DNA of 19,322 nucleotides from Botryococcus braunii. Its lineage: Eukaryota > Chlorophyta > Trebouxiophyceae. The stretch is taken from NCBI GenBank assembly GCA_002005505.1, contig KV908609.1, forward strand, positions 173,245 to 192,566. The letters are read 5' to 3'. The notes under the pieces are model-generated. The model was not told where the DNA came from and made no database searches. It was given only the letters and a program-made list of their open reading frames with translations. The position numbers and the translations under genes were made by a program. Below are positions 14,863-19,322 of this stretch, one piece after another. Positions within the stretch are counted from its first letter, which is position 1. Each line of letters begins with the position of its first letter.

Positions 14863-14888
14863 CCATTACTATACCGGTATAGTAATGG
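14863..14888. repeat. 26-bp perfect palindrome
   Basis: CCATTACTATACC (14863-14875) is followed directly by its reverse complement, and a further direct copy of ATTACTATAC lies at 14851-14860. Copy 1 at the aligned place (near 9796-9815) has none of this, so it arose by local copying in copy 2. Confidence 0.88.
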
Positions 14889-15929
14889 AACTGTACATGT
14901 TCAAGCTCTTAAGGTTTTAATCATACAGCTGTAGTTTAATCATGAATGATAGCATGCGTATAACATATGTGTTTCTCAATCTTAAGGTTAACTCTACACC
15001 AGTAGAGTCAAGCTTAGCTTTAGAGGTAGATTGAAGTCAAGCTTCAAAGCTTTGTCTAGCGTTAAACGTAGGGTTAGCTATCTCTACATCTAACAACAGA
15101 AAGACCGATCAGGACATGGACGCTGTTATATGCAATTGGAAATATTGCAGTCTTATAGACTCTGACGCCATTGGATAAAGAAATGACCATCGTTTTTCAG
15201 TCGTTTTCTTACACGTTGCAGCACGCTACTAAACACTAATTAGACCTTATTGTCATCCATTTTGCAAATAAGAAAGATCCCTATCAGCATGGCCGTGCGA
15301 TCAAATCCAAACTTGTCTTTCTTCAGCCTAAGAAGCATGTTCTGTCAGCTGACAATACCAAGTTTCCGTAGGAATATTTCTGAATTAATTTCAGTCCGCC
15401 TCTAAAGGCCTATGAAGTTTGTCCCATGTTCCGCATATACGGTTGTACGTCGCGACTCGCGGCCCGAGTCCACTTCAGCTCTAGTGGCTGGTCGTTGGAA
15501 GTAATTTTCCTTCCTTTCCTTCCTTCTGAAGGATCCCCGCATTGTAGGAGGGACATTGAAAGCTTCATAATTGAAGGGGTTTTTTAAAACATCTAGATCA
15601 CTTAGAAATCTTAATCTGTAACATCCCGACAACGAGTGTAAGTTATCGGAGATGGCCTCATGAGAATAACCTGATCAGGTAACCCGGGGAATTGCACAAG
15701 ACACGTAATCCTCCAAAAAATGATAATGTATTGTCATGACATCTTGAAGGTGGTAACATAATGAGACTCATATGGAACTCCGTGTGAACGCACCTGGACA
15801 GTGCACTGATCGTTTACGAATTTGTTTTTGTAATGCATTACACTACTTTATGAGGGCGGTTCTAGAATTAATGGATCCAATCCTCCGGAGGGGTCACAAT
15901 TATAATCACAATTATAATAGTAATTATTG

Positions 15930-15930
<1 letters not shown>

Positions 15931-15968
<38 letters not shown>

Positions 15969-15969
15969 A

Positions 15970-16038
<69 letters not shown>
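15931..16038. repeat. (CA)n microsatellite after copy 2
   Basis: About 54 CA units with two CAGA interruptions near 15961-15971. It directly abuts the left end of the foldback element at 16044. Confidence 0.97.
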
Positions 16039-16040
<2 letters not shown>

Positions 16041-16043
16041 ATA

Positions 16044-16230
16044 GGCTATACACCCGCGAAACCGGCGCCGCCGAGGGGTACTCTGTCATGAATGTACCTC
16101 CTCCCGAGGGAAGCTGGGATTTTTGAGAGCCTGAGGCGAAGCCGAGGGCTCTTGAAAATCCCGGCTTCCCGAGGGAGGAGGTACATTCCTGACGGAGTGC
16201 CCCGAAGTCCGGTTTAGCGGGTGTATAACC
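16044..16230. mobile_element. 187-bp foldback (MITE-like) element
   Basis: The ends GGCTATACACCCGC and GCGGGTGTATAACC are near-perfect inverse copies, and pairing continues inward through AAACCGG, ACTC-GTCA-GAATGTACCTCCTC, CCGAGGGAAGC and the centre GGCGAAGCC. The two arms therefore make up almost the whole element. No coding capacity is present. A related single arm lies at 6948-7034, so the family is dispersed. Flanking TATA-like words could be a target duplication, but this is not clear. Confidence 0.75.
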
Positions 16231-17055
16231 AATTTATACACTACCGGGGAAACTTCAGGGTAGTTCTGTACACTCTTTATATATTGTGATTAGCTTCGTC
16301 AGTGATCACTCATGAGGCCGTCCGGCAGGGGGAAGCAGGTGCGCCGGCTCACCATCACGGCCCCGTTTAATTGATACTAAACATTCTCAAAACCTCAAGG
16401 TTAAGATATACTGTAATAACTAATAATATGAATAAATTGACGATTTTCTCATGGAAATCGTGCTCGTGTGTTTCCGGATTCCCACTTGTGGGGCTCCGTC
16501 GAAACCTATAAAGACACCCAACAGACTTACAAGCAGCTTCAAACTTTCTTTTCATACGTCCTCGTGGGATGGTATGGTGTAAAGTTTAGGTATGCTGACC
16601 TTTCGACAGCAGATTCAAGTAAAAATGGGGCTCCGCAGTACATATCCAAGTATCAACGTACTAGTAGTAGTACTACTACAATTGTCCTGGAATGCGGATG
16701 CCGTGTGTGGAGAGCGTCGCTACAGGACCATGGAGCAGGAGAACGCGAGTTGAATTCCCCCAGGAAAACGGGAGAAATAAAATAAACTCCATCCGCAGGT
16801 ACTAGAGTGATAGGTCTACTTCAGCGTATGTGTGTTAGTAACACCGTTACATCAGCTTAGGCGGTATACTTGAAGCCCTAGGTGTGCTACTCAAGCCGGC
16901 CACCCTAACACCTATGGCTGAAGCTTCTACTCAAGTAGCACACCTATGATAGGAAGCTACAGCGCCAATGGGACAAGCTGGGTGAACTCCTGAAATACAG
17001 CACCTGCCAAAACACCCTAAAGTACCCCCGGCAGTGTATAAACAAACAAACAAAC
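16231..17055. other. noncoding spacer with small inverted repeats
   Basis: The longest frame (16468-16785) lacks an early ATG and resembles nothing, so I do not call it. Visible structures are the palindrome GTAGTAGTACTACTAC near 16664-16679 and an inverted repeat with 13-base arms TAGGTGTGCTACT (16879-16891 with 16934-16946). Confidence 0.5.
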
Positions 17056-17362
<307 letters not shown>

Positions 17363-17371
17363 TTATCTACC

Positions 17372-17540
17372 AGCTGGGTGATATAGGGCCTGTTTTGGCT
17401 GGTTGATATTTCGTGTATTCCCCTCTAGATTGGGTTGCGGCGTAGCTTCGCACTGCCGCCACTAGCTGTATCACCCACCTTCCTCAAGCCCACCTGCGTA
17501 TATCTCCTTGCTTCCTCATTTCTGCCCATATCACCCAGCT
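17372..17540. repeat. 169-bp segment with terminal inverted repeats
   Basis: AGCTGGGTGATATAGGGC (17372-17389) is inverted at 17524-17540 as GCCCATATCACCCAGCT, differing by one base. The interior has no open frame of note. It may be the body of the SINE-like unit to its right, or a separate small inverted-repeat element. Confidence 0.6.
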
Positions 17541-17640
17541 TATTTTTTTTCCTTCTTTTTTCGAGCGGGATTTGAACCCCTGTCCTCCTCGTCGGCAGCG
17601 CTGGCAGCACACACTACCCATCTGCACTTTCGGACAAAGA
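17541..17640 (-). mobile_element. degenerate tRNA-derived (SINE-like) head
   Basis: On the minus strand GGTTCAAATCC (17578-17568) is a perfect Pol III B box. Upstream TAGTGTGTGCTG (17616-17605) is a partial A box, 26 bases away, which is shorter than in a normal tRNA. The sequence after the B box becomes A-rich (GAAAAAAGAAGG). The T-arm pairs at only about three of five positions and the anticodon arm is equally poor, so this is not a working tRNA. A SINE head or tRNA relic is the best reading. Confidence 0.45.
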
Positions 17641-17840
17641 GCTGCATTGAACCTTGTATATGTACTGCAGAGCCTGGTTCCTCCCGCTATTGCAGCTGAT
17701 TTTGTCACAAAACCATATATTTAACGCAGAAATAACAATGAGAAGTTGTATATCTGTATCAAAGCAGGGATCTGTGGGTTCCCTTCATCGTTTTTTCATA
17801 TTTCGACGGTGAACACCTCTCGGATTCCCGATCGCGGTAG

Positions 17841-18195
17841 ATCGCGACTCATGGAAAAACGACGGAGTTTTCATATACACCATCCAAGCAAAAATTTATA
17901 TGTTTTAATACATATTACCAAGTTCGTAATTATGTTCTGTTAATCACGGAGTTCTGTGCTGACATCTCGTATTTCCTTCCGTGGAAGCTGGCATCTTCGG
18001 ATCCTGACGAGGACCCACATTATACAGAGGACGTGATGAAAAAGCTCATATCACTCCGACTGGCAAATAAGCATATTTCATACCAGCTATTCCGGGGCTG
18101 GTCGGGTGATACCACCCAATCTCGTACTGCTTCCCTCGGGAATCTGCGGAAATTTCTGAGATCCCTCGGGCTAACGCCCTCGGGAAATTTCAAAT
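17841..18195 (+). other. 118-codon open frame before the LINE, possible exon or LINE 5' part
   Basis: The frame is open from just after a TAG at 17838 to a TAG at 18193, about 118 sense codons in AT-rich DNA, where such a run is unlikely by chance. It has no ATG before 18030, so it would need a spliced start; CGGTAG at 17835-17840 could be an acceptor. The product is mixed-charge and includes DISYFLPWKLASSDPDEDPH and LISLRLANKH. I do not recognise it. It could be a host 3' exon, part of the LINE 5' region, or chance. Confidence 0.25.
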
Positions 18196-18222
18196 AGATC
18201 TTTAAATAGTTTAATTCTTGCA

Positions 18223-19083
18223 ATGTCTTCTATTATCACGTCTATGTTTAGTAGCCCTAAGGGCCCTGCTATTGCCTCAGAAGTTATTGAGGCCGGGACA
18301 AAGAGGATCCGTGTAGAACGGTCGCCACAAGGGCCACCACAGATGGGGGAAGAATTAACATTAAAGGATCTTATGGAGGCAATAAACAATATCAATAATA
18401 CCTTGGCGCAACTTCCTGCAATGGTTCGGACAGAATTCGCGAACTTCATGGCCGAGCATCGAGATGATCTAATCACAGCCGCTACACCAACTATCACCAA
18501 GAATGTTTTGGAGGCAGTTCAACCGATAATTGACGCACAAATAGCTTCTAATCAAGCTACAGTTGAGAAAACCATGAGAGCGAGGGATGAATTACTCTTC
18601 AACAAGCTGGCAGCGCTGGAATCCCAAAACGATGCTCTGGAGAAAACCATCAAGTCTCCAAACGCCCTCCTTTTTGGAGTGGAGGAGAGCATCGGGGAGG
18701 CGCAATTAACTGAAGTTAAGCACCTGTTTGGAGCTGTACGCATAGAGGAGACTCGGAGGTTGGGGAAGTTTGACCCGAAGGCGAAGCGTCCACGACCGGT
18801 TCTAATACGTTTTGTCAGTATTGCAGATAAGCATGCCGCATTCAAGAAGTCGAAAGTATTGCGGCAGAACTTCAAGATTACCATGGACGACGACTTGACC
18901 ACGAAACAACGAGCGGGGAGGGCAGCGTTGCTGCCCAATGCATTGGCACTCAGAAATGAAGGATGGACAACGTTTTGGAGAGGGGACAATCTTTTCAAAG
19001 TCAAAGGACAGGGACCACCCATCAAGGTGATCCCTGGGCAACAAGCAAGCACGTCCTCGTCTGCCCCCATGAACATCGCCTAG
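18223..19083 (+). CDS. L1-like LINE ORF1 protein
   Basis: The product has 286 residues. ORF1 proteins of L1-like elements bind the element's RNA as a coiled-coil trimer and act as nucleic-acid chaperones in the RNP. In this sequence residues about 45-145 are polar and helix-prone (coiled-coil-like). Then NALLFGV with RRLGKFDPKAKRPRPVLIRF (about 147-198) fits the RRM-like core, where the family shows 'R.G....RPRPI.vRF'. ITMDDDLTTKQRAGRAALLP with RGDNLFKVKG (about 219-262) fits the C-terminal domain. The tail is Ser/Gly/Pro-rich. The start is the first ATG after an in-frame TAA at 18172. The frame is intact, which suggests a young copy. It ends in TAG and the next ORF continues in the same frame. 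Confidence 0.8.
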   Translation: MSSIITSMFSSPKGPAIASEVIEAGTKRIRVERSPQGPPQMGEELTLKDLMEAINNINNTLAQLPAMVRTEFANFMAEHRDDLITAATPTITKNVLEAVQPIIDAQIASNQATVEKTMRARDELLFNKLAALESQNDALEKTIKSPNALLFGVEESIGEAQLTEVKHLFGAVRIEETRRLGKFDPKAKRPRPVLIRFVSIADKHAAFKKSKVLRQNFKITMDDDLTTKQRAGRAALLPNALALRNEGWTTFWRGDNLFKVKGQGPPIKVIPGQQASTSSSAPMNIA

Positions 19084-19322
19084 GAAAATGTTGGCCAAGT
19101 CAATTTATCCATATTGTCATGGAACATCAACGGTTTGTCAGACTCCAAGATTTTGTTACATTCATTAGATAGGTTTTTTCAACAATTTGATATAAATTTA
19201 TTGCAAGAAACAAGATGTATTCATGTGGACCCTAATCTATTGCCAGGGTTTAAAATCTGTACCACGCCTTTAGAGTTATCATCTAATAAAAGGGGTTACG
19301 GACTTGTTATTGCTATTAAAGA
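19084..19322 (+). CDS. LINE ORF2, start of apurinic-type endonuclease domain (cut by window edge)
   Basis: The frame is open from directly after the ORF1 stop to the end of the window (79 codons). ILSWNINGL with Asn at position 14 and LLQETR with Glu at position 42 match the catalytic Asn and Glu of the L1/APE-type endonuclease in spacing as well as identity. RGYGLVIAIK follows where the family has 'r.GvailI'. ORF2 normally goes on to the reverse transcriptase, which would lie beyond 19322. The visible part has no in-frame ATG. The only nearby ATG, at 19088, is in another frame and closes after 26 codons. Confidence 0.85.

Larger units (their letters stand above)
12893..15850 (+). repeat. tandem segmental duplication, copy 2
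   Basis: This is the shorter copy of the unit described at 7065-11895, carrying paralogue B. Its upstream part (12893-13798) and downstream part (14410-15850) have no other supported gene; frames open in copy 1, such as 7040-7291, are broken here by stops. The right end is followed by a CA tract at 15931. Confidence 0.88.

Noticed and set aside
16468..16785. 105-codon plus-strand frame
   Set aside because: It begins with GTG rather than ATG, has no family resemblance and spans a simple palindromic repeat; no paralogue is available to test it.
17565..17640. A functional tRNA gene (anticodon loop could be read as GCC)
   Set aside because: T, anticodon and acceptor stems do not pair adequately, and the A-to-B box spacing is too short.
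18552..19076. Long minus-strand frames antisense to LINE ORF1 (also 18171-18500)
   Set aside because: They are antisense shadows of an ORF1 with recognisable domains; neither has its own signature.

Overview
The window looks like nuclear DNA of a eukaryote. One gene on the minus strand is split into short exons joined at GT/AG boundaries, a non-LTR retrotransposon runs off the right edge, and the sequence is full of long pure microsatellites and homopolymer runs. I see no bacterial operon, ribosome-binding-site or phage signature. The host group is unresolved; a marine invertebrate or a eukaryotic alga/protist would both fit.

Left part (1-3889): the 5' two thirds of a UDP-glycosyltransferase (UGT, GT1 family, GT-B fold) lies on the minus strand. 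I rebuilt it from six exons with matching phases: 3889-3707, 3336-3103, 2568-2356, 1769-1678, 1077-906 and 475-412. They encode about 319 residues, from a signal peptide to the start of the C-terminal nucleotide-sugar domain. The rest of the gene should lie to the left of the window. Introns 2 to 5 each carry a long CA/TG microsatellite that reads GU in the transcript. From 3890 to about 6950 I find no convincing gene, only hairpins and weak short repeats.

Middle part (about 7060-15850): two diverged copies of one segment lie in tandem, roughly 7065-11895 and 12893-15850. Each carries one intronless gene for a 196-residue protein with three predicted membrane segments (8711-9301 and 13819-14409). 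The two proteins are clearly paralogous and I do not recognise the family. The copies differ by several insertions in copy 1, including 784 bp just upstream of its gene and a 5'-truncated retrotransposon tail, and by many small palindromic changes found in only one copy. A very long TA/CT/C/CA microsatellite separates the copies. A 'CA tract plus 110-bp block' module sits before copy 2 and again at 17056-17362.

Right part (16040-19322): a 187-bp foldback element, a degenerate tRNA-derived SINE-like segment on the minus strand, an unexplained 118-codon open frame, and the 5' part of an L1-like LINE. The LINE has a complete ORF1 (coiled coil, RRM-like and C-terminal domains) followed in the same frame, after a single TAG codon, by the start of the ORF2 apurinic-type endonuclease. 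ORF2 has no ATG of its own in the visible part, so its translation probably needs stop-codon readthrough or reinitiation.

The points most worth a second look are the orphan membrane-protein pair, the ORF1-TAG-ORF2 arrangement, the palindromic differences between the duplicated copies, and the GU tracts in successive UGT introns.
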